Positions 55,651 through 64,000 of a stretch of DNA of 64,000 bases are shown here, piece after piece. This stretch comes from Pseudarthrobacter chlorophenolicus A6 (GTDB taxonomy: Bacteria > Actinomycetota > Actinomycetes > Actinomycetales > Micrococcaceae). The notes under the pieces were generated by a model. That model was not told the origin of the DNA and made no database searches. It saw nothing but the letters and a program-made list of their open reading frames with translations. The stretch spans positions 186,001-250,000 of the forward strand of contig NC_011886.1 in NCBI RefSeq assembly GCF_000022025.1, in the 5' to 3' direction. Numbering within the stretch: position 1 is the stretch's first letter; each line of letters opens with the position of its first letter. The position numbers and the translations under genes were made by a program.

Positions 55651-55681
55651 GGTTTGGGCCATATTTCGGACCAGAAGCCGA

Positions 55682-56992
55682 TCAGGCGGCCTTGACCACC
55701 GGAAGTTCATCCCAATGGGTGGTGTACCGCGGTGAGCGCATGTCCCGTTTCATGGTCCAATCGAGGCCGGACTTGATGCCGGCATGTCCCAGCCCGATGG
55801 CCCCGCGGCCGAAGCGGCGGCTGACATCCTCCAGCAGCGGGCCGATGCCGCGTTCCTCGTGCGGGTTCTCGAACGGTTCCAATGGAGGCTGGTTCCCGCT
55901 GGGCCGCAGGTCAGTCAGCATGATCCCCGCCTTGGCATATTTGAGGCCGTCCCGGATGTGCGGGAGCAGCGCATGTGCCGCCCTGGCCAGCAGCAGCGGA
56001 TCCGCCGTCGGCATTGGCAGCGAAACGCACACGGACGGGTACGCCTGCTCTTGCTGGCGGAAGGGTGACGTGGCGGCGAATGCCGTGAGCACTTTCGCCT
56101 GCAGGCCGTGCTTGGACAGCCTGGCGCTCGCCTGCTGCCCGTAAATGCTCAGCACCTGCCGCAGGCCGTCGGCGCTGGTGACAGGCGTCGCGAACGATCG
56201 CGAGAAGATCAGCTGGTCCCGGCCGATGCGTTCCTCTTCCATGGGAATGCACGGGGTGCCCCGCAATTCGAGCACCGTGCGCATCAGCACCACCGAAAAC
56301 TTGTCCCTGATCATCACCGGGTCCGCCCGGACCAGGTCCCCGACGGTGAAGATCCCCAGGACGTTGAGCCGCTTGGTCAGCCTTCCGGCGATGCCCCAGA
56401 TCTCGTCCACCGGCAGCCGTTCCAGCAGGCTGTCCCGGACATCGCCAGGGACCGCCTCCCACAAACAGACCCCGCCAAAGGCCGGATTATTCTTGGCCCA
56501 CTTGTTGCAAAGCTTGGCGAGAGTCTTGGTGGGCGCGATGCCCACGCAGACGGGAACGCCAACGTTCCTGCGGACGGCGTCCCTGATGGTCCGTCCCAGG
56601 GGGAGGAGCTGGTCCGCTTCCCCTTTGACCCCCAGGAAGGCTTCGTCGATGCTGTACACCTCAAGCCATGCCGAGTAGCGCCCCAGAAGCTCCATGAACC
56701 GGGCGCTGATGTCGCCGTAAAGCTCGTAGTTGCTGGATTTCGCCACCAGCCCCCATTCCTTGGCCCGCGGCGCGAGCTTGAACCAGGGCTCGCCGGTGGC
56801 GATGCCGAGCGCCTTGGCTTCTGGGGAGCGGGTGACGGCGCAGCCGTCGTTGTTGGACAGGACCACCAGCGGGCGGCCCTCCAGCGAGGGGTCGAAGGCC
56901 CGTTCCGCGGAAGCGTAGAAGCAGTTGACGTCCACGTGGGCTATCTGCGGCATGCTGCGCATCAGGGCGGGCTTAGCCACGGCAGTCCTCAT
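55682..56992 (-). CDS. umuC: Y-family DNA polymerase V subunit UmuC
   Basis: 436 residues: HVDVNCFYASAERAFDPSLEGRPLVVLSNNDGCAVTRSPEAKALGI (metal Asp, nucleotide contact), VYSIDEAFLGV (catalytic Asp-Glu), then the UmuC-specific C-terminal parts. It is an error-prone translesion polymerase. ATG 56992 overlaps the umuD stop (ATGA), giving a standard umuDC operon. Confidence 0.93.
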   Translation of the reverse strand: MRTAVAKPALMRSMPQIAHVDVNCFYASAERAFDPSLEGRPLVVLSNNDGCAVTRSPEAKALGIATGEPWFKLAPRAKEWGLVAKSSNYELYGDISARFMELLGRYSAWLEVYSIDEAFLGVKGEADQLLPLGRTIRDAVRRNVGVPVCVGIAPTKTLAKLCNKWAKNNPAFGGVCLWEAVPGDVRDSLLERLPVDEIWGIAGRLTKRLNVLGIFTVGDLVRADPVMIRDKFSVVLMRTVLELRGTPCIPMEEERIGRDQLIFSRSFATPVTSADGLRQVLSIYGQQASARLSKHGLQAKVLTAFAATSPFRQQEQAYPSVCVSLPMPTADPLLLARAAHALLPHIRDGLKYAKAGIMLTDLRPSGNQPPLEPFENPHEERGIGPLLEDVSRRFGRGAIGLGHAGIKSGLDWTMKRDMRSPRYTTHWDELPVVKAA

Positions 56993-57420
56993 ACATGGTG
57001 CAGGCACCGGGTGGCGACGCCCCAGATGGTCAGGTCCGAAAGCGCTGACACCTTGATGTCCTGGTAGCGGGGATTTTCCGCCTGCAGGACAATGCCCGCG
57101 GCCGTGATGCGGAGTCGCTTTACGGTGAGTTCGCCGTCAAGCACGGCGATCACCACGGAACCGTCCTTGGGTTCCAATGCGCGGTTGACGATCAGTTCGT
57201 CTCCGTCGCTGATGCCTGCGCCTTCCATGGAGTTGCCGGTGACCCTGACAACGAAGGTGCTGGTGATGTCCTTGATCAGGTGCGCGTTCAGGTCGATCCG
57301 CCCGTCGAAGTAGTCCTGTGCCGGCGAGGGAAAGCCGGCCGCGACTGCGACGGGAGAGATCAATACCGAGAACAGCGACGCGCCTGCATCTATCACGCGA
57401 GGCCCGACAATAACGCCCAC
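56989..57420 (-). CDS. umuD: UmuD-type S24 peptidase (polymerase V accessory protein)
   Basis: 143 residues: self-cleavage Ala-Gly bond in VAVAAGFPSPA (about residue 28), catalytic Ser in VTGNSMEGAGI and Lys in GELTVKRL. Cleavage, prompted by RecA filaments, would activate UmuC. It starts at GTG 57420. An SOS box lies 14 bp upstream of the start. Confidence 0.92.
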   Translation of the reverse strand: MGVIVGPRVIDAGASLFSVLISPVAVAAGFPSPAQDYFDGRIDLNAHLIKDITSTFVVRVTGNSMEGAGISDGDELIVNRALEPKDGSVVIAVLDGELTVKRLRITAAGIVLQAENPRYQDIKVSALSDLTIWGVATRCLHHV

Positions 57421-57433
57421 AACACACCCTTAT

Positions 57434-57449
57434 TCGAAAATATGTTCGA
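57434..57449 (-). promoter_or_regulatory. LexA (SOS) box of umuDC
   Basis: On the minus strand it reads TCGAACATATTTTCGA, matching the actinobacterial LexA pattern TCGAAC-N4-GTTCGA with one mismatch. It is 14-29 bp upstream of umuD. Confidence 0.85.
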
Positions 57450-57528
57450 TAAGTTCAGTGTAGCGCCGGACGCCGACAATGCGCCCCCGCACTCCTATGG
57501 GACTCTCTTGCGTAAAACATAGATGAAT

Positions 57529-57540
57529 GTAAATATTTAC
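57529..57540. promoter_or_regulatory. Possible ArsR operator
   Basis: GTAAATATTTAC is a perfect AT-rich palindrome ending 2 bp before the arsR start, flanked by ATAGAT and GTCTATG. It is suitably placed for autorepression. Confidence 0.6.
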
Positions 57541-57542
57541 GC

Positions 57543-57899
57543 GTGTCTATGTCTACGGAGCTGACCCCGGTCGAAGCCGCCGCCTGCTGTTCGCCGCTGG
57601 CCCGGCAGCCATTGTCCGAAGCGGAAGCCGAGGGCATTGCGCCACTGCTTAAGGCGCTCGCGGATCCCGTCCGGCTGCGCCTCATGTCCATGGTTGCCTC
57701 GCACGAGGGCGGCGAAGCCTGCGTCTGCGACCTGAACGATGCGTTCGAGCTGTCCCAGCCCACCATCAGCCACCACCTCAAAATCCTGCACGAGGCCGGC
57801 CTGCTGGATCGCGAAAAGCGCGGCGTCTGGGTCTACTACCGCGCCCGCACCGGGGCGCTGCAGAACCTCGCCGCGCTGATCGGCGGGCAGGCCCCGTGA
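57543..57899 (+). CDS. arsR: ArsR family arsenite-responsive repressor
   Basis: 118 residues: winged helix LKALADPVRLRLMSMVASHEGGEACVCDLNDAFELSQPTISHHLKILHEAGLL. Two cysteines (Cys60, Cys62) are in the recognition-domain CVCDL motif, and an additional Cys15-Cys16 pair is near the N-terminus, a layout consistent with As(III) binding. Start GTG 57543 or ATG 57549. It overlaps the channel gene by four bases. Confidence 0.9.
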   Translation: MSMSTELTPVEAAACCSPLARQPLSEAEAEGIAPLLKALADPVRLRLMSMVASHEGGEACVCDLNDAFELSQPTISHHLKILHEAGLLDREKRGVWVYYRARTGALQNLAALIGGQAP

Positions 57900-58597
57900 G
57901 CGTTCTGGGCCGCAAAGCTGCCGCGGAGTTTGTCGGCACCGCGTTCCTGGTCATGGCGGTGGTTGGCTCGGGCGTCATGGCCTCGCGGCTTTCACCGAAC
58001 GACGCCGGCCTGCAGCTTCTGCAGAACAGCCTCGCCACGGGTGCCGCGCTGGTAGCCCTGATCGTGGCACTCCAGCCGGTGTCGGCGTCGTTCAATCCGG
58101 TGGTGACCCTGGTGGAACGGGCGCTGGGCCTGATTGATACCGGGACCGCCGCGGCTCTCATCACCGCGCAGGTTCTGGGCGGCCTGGCCGGCACCGTTGC
58201 GGCCAACCTCATGTTCGGGCTGGACGCGGTCACGCTCTCCGCGCACGTCCGCACCGGCCCCGCGCTCTGGCTCGGCGAGGTCGTCGCCACCGTCGGCCTT
58301 CTGGTGGTCATCTTCGGCACCGTCCGCTCCGGCCGGGCGGACCGGGTCGCCTTCGCGGTCGGTGGCTACATCACCGCCGCGTACTGGTTCACCAGCTCCA
58401 CCAGCTTCGCCAACCCCGCAGTGACCATCGCCCGGACGGTCACGGACAGCTTCGCCGGCATCGCACCGTCGTCGGCACCTGCCTTCATCCTCACCCAACT
58501 GCTGGGCGGCGCCGCCGGGTACGTCCTGGTCCGCCTCCTGTACCCCACTCCCGCAACCTCCGCCGTCGTGACGGCTGACCGAAAGGTACCCGCATGA
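57896..58597 (+). CDS. MIP family channel, arsenite efflux type (AqpS-like)
   Basis: 233 residues with six helices and two MIP half-helix motifs, here SFNPVVT (about residue 65) and FANPAVT (about 172). Between ArsR and an arsenate reductase it fits the AqpS scheme, where arsenate is reduced inside and arsenite leaves by downhill flow through the channel. No ArsB or Acr3 pump is present in this operon. Confidence 0.88.
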   Translation: MSVLGRKAAAEFVGTAFLVMAVVGSGVMASRLSPNDAGLQLLQNSLATGAALVALIVALQPVSASFNPVVTLVERALGLIDTGTAAALITAQVLGGLAGTVAANLMFGLDAVTLSAHVRTGPALWLGEVVATVGLLVVIFGTVRSGRADRVAFAVGGYITAAYWFTSSTSFANPAVTIARTVTDSFAGIAPSSAPAFILTQLLGGAAGYVLVRLLYPTPATSAVVTADRKVPA

Positions 58598-59001
58598 GCC
58601 GCAAACCCTCCGTCCTGTTCGTCTGCGTCCACAACGCCGGCCGCTCACAGATGGCCGCCGCCTTCCTCACCACCCTGTCCAAGGGCGCCATCGAGGTCCG
58701 GTCCGCCGGCTCCCAACCGGCAGACAAGGTCAACCCGGCAGCCGTGGACGCCATGGCCGAGTTGGGCATTGACATGTCCGCCGAAATTCCCAAGGTCCTC
58801 ACCACTGAGGCCGTCAAGGAATCCGACGTGGTGATCACCATGGGCTGCGGCGACGAATGCCCGTACTTCCCGGGCAAGCGCTATGAGGACTGGGTCCTGG
58901 AAGACCCTGCCGGCAAGGGTGTGGACTCCGTCCGGCCTATCCGCGACGAGATCAAGGGCCGGGTGGAGGCGCTTATCGCCTCCCTGGTTCCCGCGAGCTA
59001 G
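58594..59001 (+). CDS. arsC: Arsenate reductase, low-molecular-weight phosphatase type
   Basis: 135 residues: P-loop VCVHNAGRSQMAAAFL with the first catalytic Cys, CGDECPYFPG with two further cysteines, and DWVLEDPAGKGVDSVRPIRDEI. This is the LMW-PTPase fold class of arsenate reductases, using thioredoxin or mycothiol as electron donor. It overlaps the channel gene (ATGA). Confidence 0.93.
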   Translation: MSRKPSVLFVCVHNAGRSQMAAAFLTTLSKGAIEVRSAGSQPADKVNPAAVDAMAELGIDMSAEIPKVLTTEAVKESDVVITMGCGDECPYFPGKRYEDWVLEDPAGKGVDSVRPIRDEIKGRVEALIASLVPAS

Positions 59002-59013
59002 AAAGAGGACAGC

Positions 59014-60375
59014 ATGCCTACCCCGGAATCCCTGCCGGTCGCCGTCATTGGTGCGGGCCCCGTTGGCCTGGCCGCGGCCGCGCACCTGCTCGAACGCGGA
59101 CTGGAACCGCTCGTCCTGGAAGCCGGTCCCGCGGTGGGCTCGGCCATCCGGCAGTGGGGGCACGTCCGGCTCTTCTCCACCTGGCAGTACAACCTGGACC
59201 CCGCCTCCGTGCGGCTGCTGGAGCGCAACGGCTGGGATGCGCCCCGGCCCACCGCCCTGCCCTACGGGGCCCAGATCGTGTCCGACTACCTCGAGCCGCT
59301 GGCCGCCACGCCGGAATTGCAGGGCCGGATCCGGACCGGAGCCCGGGTCACTGCCGTGACGCGCCTGGGCATGGACAAGGGCCGAAGCCAAGGCCGCGAG
59401 CAGGCACCGTTCCTTGTGCGCATAGAGTACGACGGCGGCAAGGTCACCGAGCTGCCCGCCCGCGCCGTGGTGGACGCCTCCGGAACGTGGAGCACGCCGG
59501 CACCCCTGGGTTCCTCCGGGCTGCCCGCGCCGGGGGAACCTGAGGCCCGCGCCGCCGGCCTGGTCACCGGGCCGCTGCCGGATGTGGCCCGCGACGGGTT
59601 CGCCGGCCGCCGGACCCTTGTGGTCGGCTCTGGCCATTCGGCCGCCAACATGGTGCTGGACCTGGCACGCGTTGCCCGGGCCAACCCCGGAACGGAAGTG
59701 CTGTGGGCCATCCGGGCCGGCACGCCTGCCGCCGCGTACGGCGGAGGGGACAAGGACCAATTGCCCGCACGGGGCCAGCTGGGCACCCGGCTGCGCACCG
59801 CCGTGGACACGGGAGCCGTCCAGCTGTTCACCGGGTTCCACACCGTGTCCCTCGAGGTGCAGGATGACGCTGTGACCGTGCACGCTGCCGATGGCCGCAG
59901 CATTCAGGTGGACCGGGTCATTCCCGCCACCGGATTCCGCCCCGACCTGTCCATCCTCTCCGAGCTGCGCCTGGACCTCGACCCCGCCGTCGAGGCGCCG
60001 AAGGCCCTCGGCCCCCTGATCGACCCGGACTTCCACAGCTGCGGAACCGTCCCCGCCCACGGCGCCAACGTCCTGGCCCAGCCGGAGAAAGACTTCTACC
60101 TGGCCGGGATGAAATCCTACGGCCGGGCCCCAACCTTCCTGATGGCCACCGGGTACGAACAGGTCCGCTCCGTCGCCGCCGCCCTGGCCGGGGACACCGC
60201 AGCCGCCGACGCCGTCGAACTCCAACTGCCCGAAACCGGCGTGTGCTCCACCAGCGTCCCCGGCGAGGCTCCTGCCGAAGACGCCTGCTGTGGAGCGCCC
60301 GCCGCGGTGCCGCTGAGTATCGGCTTCCCCACCGGACTCCGGCATGGCCGTGCGGGAGGGACAGCCACGCTCTAA
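59014..60375 (+). CDS. Flavin-dependent oxidoreductase of the ars operon (ArsO-like)
   Basis: 453 residues: FAD motif VAVIGAGPVGLAAAAHLLERG, second nucleotide motif TLVVGSGHSAANMVLDLARV, and ATGFRPDLSIL. The C-terminus has a cysteine-rich tail (VCSTSVPGE...EDACCGAPAA) that may bind arsenite. Similar flavoproteins accompany arsenic operons in actinobacteria; the reaction is not settled. It lies 12 bp after arsC. Confidence 0.85.
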   Translation: MPTPESLPVAVIGAGPVGLAAAAHLLERGLEPLVLEAGPAVGSAIRQWGHVRLFSTWQYNLDPASVRLLERNGWDAPRPTALPYGAQIVSDYLEPLAATPELQGRIRTGARVTAVTRLGMDKGRSQGREQAPFLVRIEYDGGKVTELPARAVVDASGTWSTPAPLGSSGLPAPGEPEARAAGLVTGPLPDVARDGFAGRRTLVVGSGHSAANMVLDLARVARANPGTEVLWAIRAGTPAAAYGGGDKDQLPARGQLGTRLRTAVDTGAVQLFTGFHTVSLEVQDDAVTVHAADGRSIQVDRVIPATGFRPDLSILSELRLDLDPAVEAPKALGPLIDPDFHSCGTVPAHGANVLAQPEKDFYLAGMKSYGRAPTFLMATGYEQVRSVAAALAGDTAAADAVELQLPETGVCSTSVPGEAPAEDACCGAPAAVPLSIGFPTGLRHGRAGGTATL

Positions 60376-60459
60376 CCCAAACTGCCGGCCGGCTGGCCGG
60401 CGTCGGGACAGCCGGGGCAAACCCGCACCGGGCCGGGCCGCGGGGTCTACAGTGGAGGC

Positions 60460-61494
60460 ATGGCTGCCAGCCGCAAACCGCTCGACGAACTGCGTGAAAC
60501 GCTCGGCCACCTGGCCGATCAGCTCAAGCTGCCCGGTTCGGAACGCGTCGATGACCTGATGGGCGACCTCATCGGCCCGAAGCCCGGGCCGGCGCGGCCG
60601 CTGTCCGAGGTGCAGGCCGAGCTCGACTCGCTGGTGGGACTTGAGACCGTGAAGGAACAGGTTCGCGCTCTCGTGGCACTGCTCCAGGTCCAGGCGCGCC
60701 GCAAGGCGCACGGCCTGCCGGAGGTGGCCACGTCACAGCATCTGGTGTTCCTCGGCAACCCCGGCACGGGCAAAACCACCGTGGCGCGGCTCCTGGCCGA
60801 GATGTACCGCGCGGTGGGCCTGCTGCAGAAAGGCCACCTGGTGGAGGTGGACCGGTCGGGCCTGGTGGGGCAGTACGTCGGGCAGACCGCCATCAAGACG
60901 GACCGGGTGATCAGGCGCGCACTGGACGGGGTTCTGTTCATCGACGAGGCCTACGCCCTGGCCCCGGAGGACGGCCGGATGGACTTCGGCCCCGAAGCGA
61001 TCGAGGTCCTGCTCAAGCGGATGGAGGACCACCGCCACCGCCTGGTGGTGATCGTGGCCGGGTACCCGCGGCTGATGGAATGGTTCCTGCTCTCGAACCC
61101 CGGGTTGCGTTCCCGGTTCGCCCGCGAGATCACGTTTCCCGACTACTCCGTGGACGCGCTCCAGACGATCTTCCACCAGATGCTGGCCCAGCACGAATAC
61201 ATGCTGGAACCGGGCGCGGAGCAGATGCTGCGCCGCATCTTCACCGGACTCCACGCCAGCGAGGACTCCGGCAACGCTCGGTTTGCCCGCACCCTTTTCG
61301 AGCAGGCGCTTAACCGCCAGGCACTGCGGCTCTCACTCGACGAAGGGCAGAGCCTGGACGCGCTGGACCGTGAAGCCGTCATGACGCTCACAGCGGACGA
61401 CATTGTGGAGGCCGCGCTGGCCCTGGGTGAGGAGCCGGAGCCCGAACAGGAAACTTCGGCGGAACCGGAAAAGCCCCGCTGGTGGCGCTGGTAA
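60460..61494 (+). CDS. AAA ATPase, CbxX/CfqX-like
   Basis: 344 residues: an N-terminal helical part, then [25 protein letters not shown], Walker [17 protein letters not shown], the pore loop region YVGQTAIKT, and Walker [13 protein letters not shown]. It resembles the Rubisco-activase-like CbbX and the type VII-secretion EccA C-terminal domain. No ESX or Rubisco genes are nearby, so its partner is unknown. The C-terminal tail is acidic and ends with Trp-rich PRWWRW. Confidence 0.88.
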   Translation: MAASRKPLDELRETLGHLADQLKLPGSERVDDLMGDLIGPKPGPARPLSEVQAELDSLVGLETVKEQVRALVALLQVQARRKAHGLPEVATSQHLVFLGNPGTGKTTVARLLAEMYRAVGLLQKGHLVEVDRSGLVGQYVGQTAIKTDRVIRRALDGVLFIDEAYALAPEDGRMDFGPEAIEVLLKRMEDHRHRLVVIVAGYPRLMEWFLLSNPGLRSRFAREITFPDYSVDALQTIFHQMLAQHEYMLEPGAEQMLRRIFTGLHASEDSGNARFARTLFEQALNRQALRLSLDEGQSLDALDREAVMTLTADDIVEAALALGEEPEPEQETSAEPEKPRWWRW

Positions 61495-61555
61495 CCTGAG
61501 GCCGCCGCCGCCGCACCTGGCGGGCCTGCGCATGGCTCCCGGCCGTAAACTTGAT

Positions 61556-61588
61556 GAGCCCGGGCACCCCCCCCGGATGCCCGGGCTC
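61556..61588. terminator. Bidirectional terminator
   Basis: GAGCCCGGGCA (61556-61566) pairs with 61578-61588 in an 11-bp stem around an 11-base C-rich loop, between convergent genes. Confidence 0.8.
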
Positions 61589-61602
61589 ACGGCGTCCAGG
61601 AG

Positions 61603-62139
61603 CTACTTCGGGCAGCTCAGGTCCGGGTTGAAGGCCGCGAACATGCCGTCCGGATTATCCCGCCACACCCACGCGTGCAGCGCGAAGGAGCCGGGGAACG
61701 GGCCGTCCTCGAATTTCAGCCCCGCAATCGAGGGCCGGTTCTTGGCGGTTGAAATGAACTCGGCAGCCACCAGCCGGTACCGGCCGTTCCTGTCCGGCAT
61801 ATAGACGAGCACCTCGGGCTTGCGGGCCTGGGTCTTGTCATCGATCAGTTCCTGCTTCGCGTAATGGAATCCCATCGCCCCGCCGCCGCCGGGCTTGGCG
61901 ATGCATTCGGTGATCTTCTTGTAGCCGTCGGCTTCCGCGTTCTCCAGCCAGCGGTAGTCGTCCGTGACGTGGCGCAGCACCCGGACCAGGCGGCGCTGGT
62001 CGTCGTTGTTCCGCCAGTCATCACCCTTGTCGGACCCTCCGTGCCCGGATCCGCCATGGGCCACGGCAGTCCCCGGCGCGAGCCCCAGCGCAAGCACTGC
62101 TGCGGCTGTTGCAAGTACCCCATTTTTGGTGCGGTTCAT
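61603..62139 (-). CDS. Secreted hypothetical protein
   Basis: 178 residues with a signal peptide (GVLATAAAVLALGLAPGTAVAH, cleavage near residue 28), a His/Gly/Asp-rich mature start (HGGSGHGGSDKGDD), and a compact domain (ITECIAKPGGGGAMGFHYAKQELIDD...LHAWVWRDNPDGMFAAFNPDLSC) with two cysteines that could form a disulfide. No family with known function is recognised; the His-rich start might bind metal. Confidence 0.8.
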   Translation of the reverse strand: MNRTKNGVLATAAAVLALGLAPGTAVAHGGSGHGGSDKGDDWRNNDDQRRLVRVLRHVTDDYRWLENAEADGYKKITECIAKPGGGGAMGFHYAKQELIDDKTQARKPEVLVYMPDRNGRYRLVAAEFISTAKNRPSIAGLKFEDGPFPGSFALHAWVWRDNPDGMFAAFNPDLSCPK

Positions 62140-62417
62140 CGTTGATCTTCTGCCCCTCTGAGACCTGTGTTTTCCTCAGGGATGCGCAGCGCGGGAACTG
62201 GATGTCCCGCCTTCGCCAGATGCCGGCAGATTTCCCGGGAGTGCCGGTGACGGTGCCGCCCGCAAGGCCGAGCGTCCTCTCATGGGGCGGCGTTTCCAGT
62301 ATGCTCCCGGGTGAAAATGCGGCGCTACGCTACGGGCCGGTAGTAGGGGAACCCTGGGACCTTCCCGGTGAAGCCCCCGCTGCCGGCGCCTCCCGGTAAC
62401 CCACGTAGACTGGCAGC

Positions 62418-63236
62418 ATGCGGTTGGTGGCAAGCGATATAGACGGAACGATCCTCGGGCACGACGGAAAAATCAGCCCCCGAACCATCCGTGCCTTCCA
62501 CGCCTGCCGTGATGCCGGCGTCGAGTTGGTCTTCGTCACCGGCCGCCCGCCGCGCTGGCTGCATCCGCTTGAGGAGCAACTGGGCCACACCGGCCGCGTC
62601 ATCTGCTCGAACGGCGCCGTGGTCTGGGACCTCGAGGCCGACCACCTGGTGTCGGCGCAGACCCTCGCCATCGACGCCGTCCTCGAAATCCGGCGTATCA
62701 TCAAGGACCTCCGCCCCGCAGCGCTGTTCGCCGCCGAGACCCTCACCGGCTTCCACCTGGAGCCCGGTTTCATCGAGAACGAATCGAGCGAACTGCTCGC
62801 GCAGTTCGCCCCGGCGCCCCTGCGCGAAACGCTCACGGCGGATGACGCCGTCGTGAAGTTCCTCGCCATCGTCCGCGACGGCACCCCGGATGACTTCCTC
62901 GCCGAGGTGGCGCCCGCCGTCGAACACCTTGCCGCCGCAACGCACTCTTCGCCCGGCGTCGCCATGCTGGAACTGTCCCTTCCCGGCGTCAACAAGGCAG
63001 TTACCCTCGCTGAGTACGCGGCTGCGCTGGGAATCGGCGCCGCGGATGTGGTGGCGTTCGGCGACATGCCCAATGACATCGAGATGCTCCGCTGGGCGGG
63101 CCACGGGTACGCCATGGCCAGCGGCCACCCCGAGGCCATCCGCGCGGCAGGGCAGCAGGCGCCGCATTTTGACGACGACGGCGTGGCCCAGGTCCTGGAG
63201 GAACGCCTCGCTTCCCTGGGGGTGCCGCACTCCTGA
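62418..63236 (+). CDS. HAD superfamily phosphatase (Cof type)
   Basis: 272 residues: motif I SDIDGTILGHDG, motif II FVTGRPPRW, and motif IV VVAFGDMPNDIEML, with a class IIB cap between. It dephosphorylates small sugar or cofactor phosphates; the substrate is not predictable. It comes just before a small protein and a glycerophosphodiester phosphodiesterase gene. Confidence 0.92.
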   Translation: MRLVASDIDGTILGHDGKISPRTIRAFHACRDAGVELVFVTGRPPRWLHPLEEQLGHTGRVICSNGAVVWDLEADHLVSAQTLAIDAVLEIRRIIKDLRPAALFAAETLTGFHLEPGFIENESSELLAQFAPAPLRETLTADDAVVKFLAIVRDGTPDDFLAEVAPAVEHLAAATHSSPGVAMLELSLPGVNKAVTLAEYAAALGIGAADVVAFGDMPNDIEMLRWAGHGYAMASGHPEAIRAAGQQAPHFDDDGVAQVLEERLASLGVPHS

Positions 63237-63361
63237 CGCCGGTGTTCCCGGTTGGTGCACCTGCCGCCGTTTTCACAGGTTGCGCTCACTTGCCGTTCAC
63301 CTTCATTCCGTAGCGTGAAGCGCGGAGGGCAGGCACCTCTCCGGCCGGCTAAGGGGACAAC

Positions 63362-63610
63362 ATGGCACGAAGCGCAAAGCACCAAATGGCTGAAGCACCG
63401 CTGCGCAGGGCAACGCCCGCACCGCACTGGAAGAAGCTCCGGCAAGGGGACCGCGTCCGCGTCCAGCTCTCGCCGGGATTCGACGCGGCGGGCATCGTGG
63501 ACGCCATCACCGCCGACCACTCGGCCGTGTGGGTACACCTGGACGGCGGCCGCGGCCGGACGCTGCTGCACTGCGGCGACGGCGTGGAAATCTTCCCTTA
63601 CGGGGACTGA
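63362..63610 (+). CDS. Small hypothetical protein
   Basis: 82 residues; the central part (LRQGDRVRVQLSPGFDAAGIVDAITADHSAVWVHLDGG) reads as a small beta-barrel of SH3/KOW type. The start is ATG 63362, with AAGGGGACA upstream. Function unknown. Confidence 0.7.
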   Translation: MARSAKHQMAEAPLRRATPAPHWKKLRQGDRVRVQLSPGFDAAGIVDAITADHSAVWVHLDGGRGRTLLHCGDGVEIFPYGD

Positions 63611-63657
63611 CGCCACCCGCCACTAAACGGGCGGGCCGGCTCCGGTACGCTCACATT

Positions 63658-64000
63658 GTGAGCCTGCCGTTCTTCGACCACGCCGGCGCCGATGGCGCGC
63701 CGCTTCCCATTGCCATGGCGCACCGCGGCTTTTCCGTGGACGGCCTGGAGAACTCGATGGCAGCGTTCCGCGCCGCTGCCGAGCTGGGCTGCCGCTACCT
63801 CGAAACGGATGTCCACACCACGTCCGACGGCGTGCTCCTCCTTTTCCACGACGGCACCCTGGACCGTGTGACGGACGGCAGCGGCCGCGTTGCCGACCTG
63901 CCCGCGCAGGACGTTGCCGGTGCCCGGATCGGCGGACGCGAGCCGATTCCCACCTTCGAAGAACTCGTCACCGCCCTGCCGGACGTTCGGCTGAACCTGG
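63658..64000 (+). CDS. Glycerophosphodiester phosphodiesterase, 3' end cut by window edge
   Basis: The first 114 codons show a GDPD TIM barrel: AMAHRGFSVDGLENSMAAFRAAAELG (His-Arg catalytic, Glu-Asn), LETDVHTTSDGVLLLFHDGTLDRVTDGSG (Glu-x-Asp metal ligands, catalytic His). GTG 63658 is the start. It hydrolyses glycerophosphodiesters to glycerol-3-phosphate and an alcohol. The rest lies outside the window. Confidence 0.9.
   Translation, partial: MSLPFFDHAGADGAPLPIAMAHRGFSVDGLENSMAAFRAAAELGCRYLETDVHTTSDGVLLLFHDGTLDRVTDGSGRVADLPAQDVAGARIGGREPIPTFEELVTALPDVRLNL

Noticed and set aside
58645..60711. 688-codon minus-strand frame across arsC and the flavoprotein gene
   Set aside because: Spans several genuine coupled genes on the other strand; composition is that of an antisense frame in GC-rich DNA.
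62160..62417. Possible RNA gene upstream of the HAD phosphatase
   Set aside because: Several GC-rich partial stems but no tRNA-like cloverleaf, CCA end or known riboswitch core could be traced.

Overview
The window is high-GC actinobacterial DNA that reads like an Arthrobacter/Pseudarthrobacter-type member of the Micrococcaceae. This rests on many GTG/TTG starts, a DUF4193 gene, a GCCGATAA-type dif-like motif, fused PxpBC, a CsoR/CstR-type sulfur operon and many IclR/GntR/LacI-controlled catabolic operons. No rRNA, tRNA or CRISPR array was recognised.

Bases 1 to about 9,510 look like an accessory region, with looser codon bias and lower GC than the rest. They hold a DUF4365 gene (cut by the left edge) with a frameshifted partner, a serine recombinase, a DUF4193 gene, a secreted M23/VCBS-repeat protein, and an 805-codon gene with a PD-(D/E)XK-like core followed by a small helical-repeat gene. 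Four same-orientation copies of a motif that resembles the XerC arm of actinobacterial dif (near 3584, 4420, 6423 and 9497) divide this stretch into three gene-sized blocks. The last copy (9480-9507) has a full 28-bp dif-like layout. This is the best candidate in the window for an undescribed mobile system.

Bases 9,600-28,100 are metabolic: a PPK2 kinase; an aldo/keto reductase; a 5-oxoproline operon (pxpA, MFS, pxpBC, biotin carboxylase-BCCP) with a divergent GntR regulator and a palindromic operator; a nucleoside deaminase; a 48-residue membrane protein; a RelA/SpoT-domain protein; an M1 metallopeptidase; and a nucleoside operon (hydrolase, MFS, PfkB kinase) preceded by two LacI-type operators.

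Bases 28,100-39,500 carry an AEC transporter, a damaged TetR gene, and a tight operon for import, CoA activation, retro-Claisen cleavage, reduction and glycerate phosphorylation of an unknown hydroxy acid, next to a convergently transcribed IclR gene. A cyclodeaminase-type protein, a formamidase-like hydrolase, a PfkB kinase and a MarR pair follow.

Bases 39,500-45,840 form a CstR-controlled sulfane-sulfur operon: CstR, four rhodanese or rhodanese-fused proteins, TSUP permease, thioredoxin, persulfide-dioxygenase-like enzyme and MFS. Palindromic ATACCCC-type operators lie before both parts. Bases 45,840-49,530 hold membrane proteins, a matrixin-type protease and an orphan sulfonate/nitrate-type binding protein.

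Bases 49,700-55,620 form an IclR-linked catabolic cluster (SDR, HIBADH-like, MFS, FAH-family, D-2-hydroxyacid dehydrogenase). Then come umuDC with an SOS box, an ars operon (arsR, MIP channel, arsC, flavoprotein), a CbxX-type AAA ATPase, a secreted protein, a HAD phosphatase, a small protein and the start of a glycerophosphodiester phosphodiesterase cut by the right edge.
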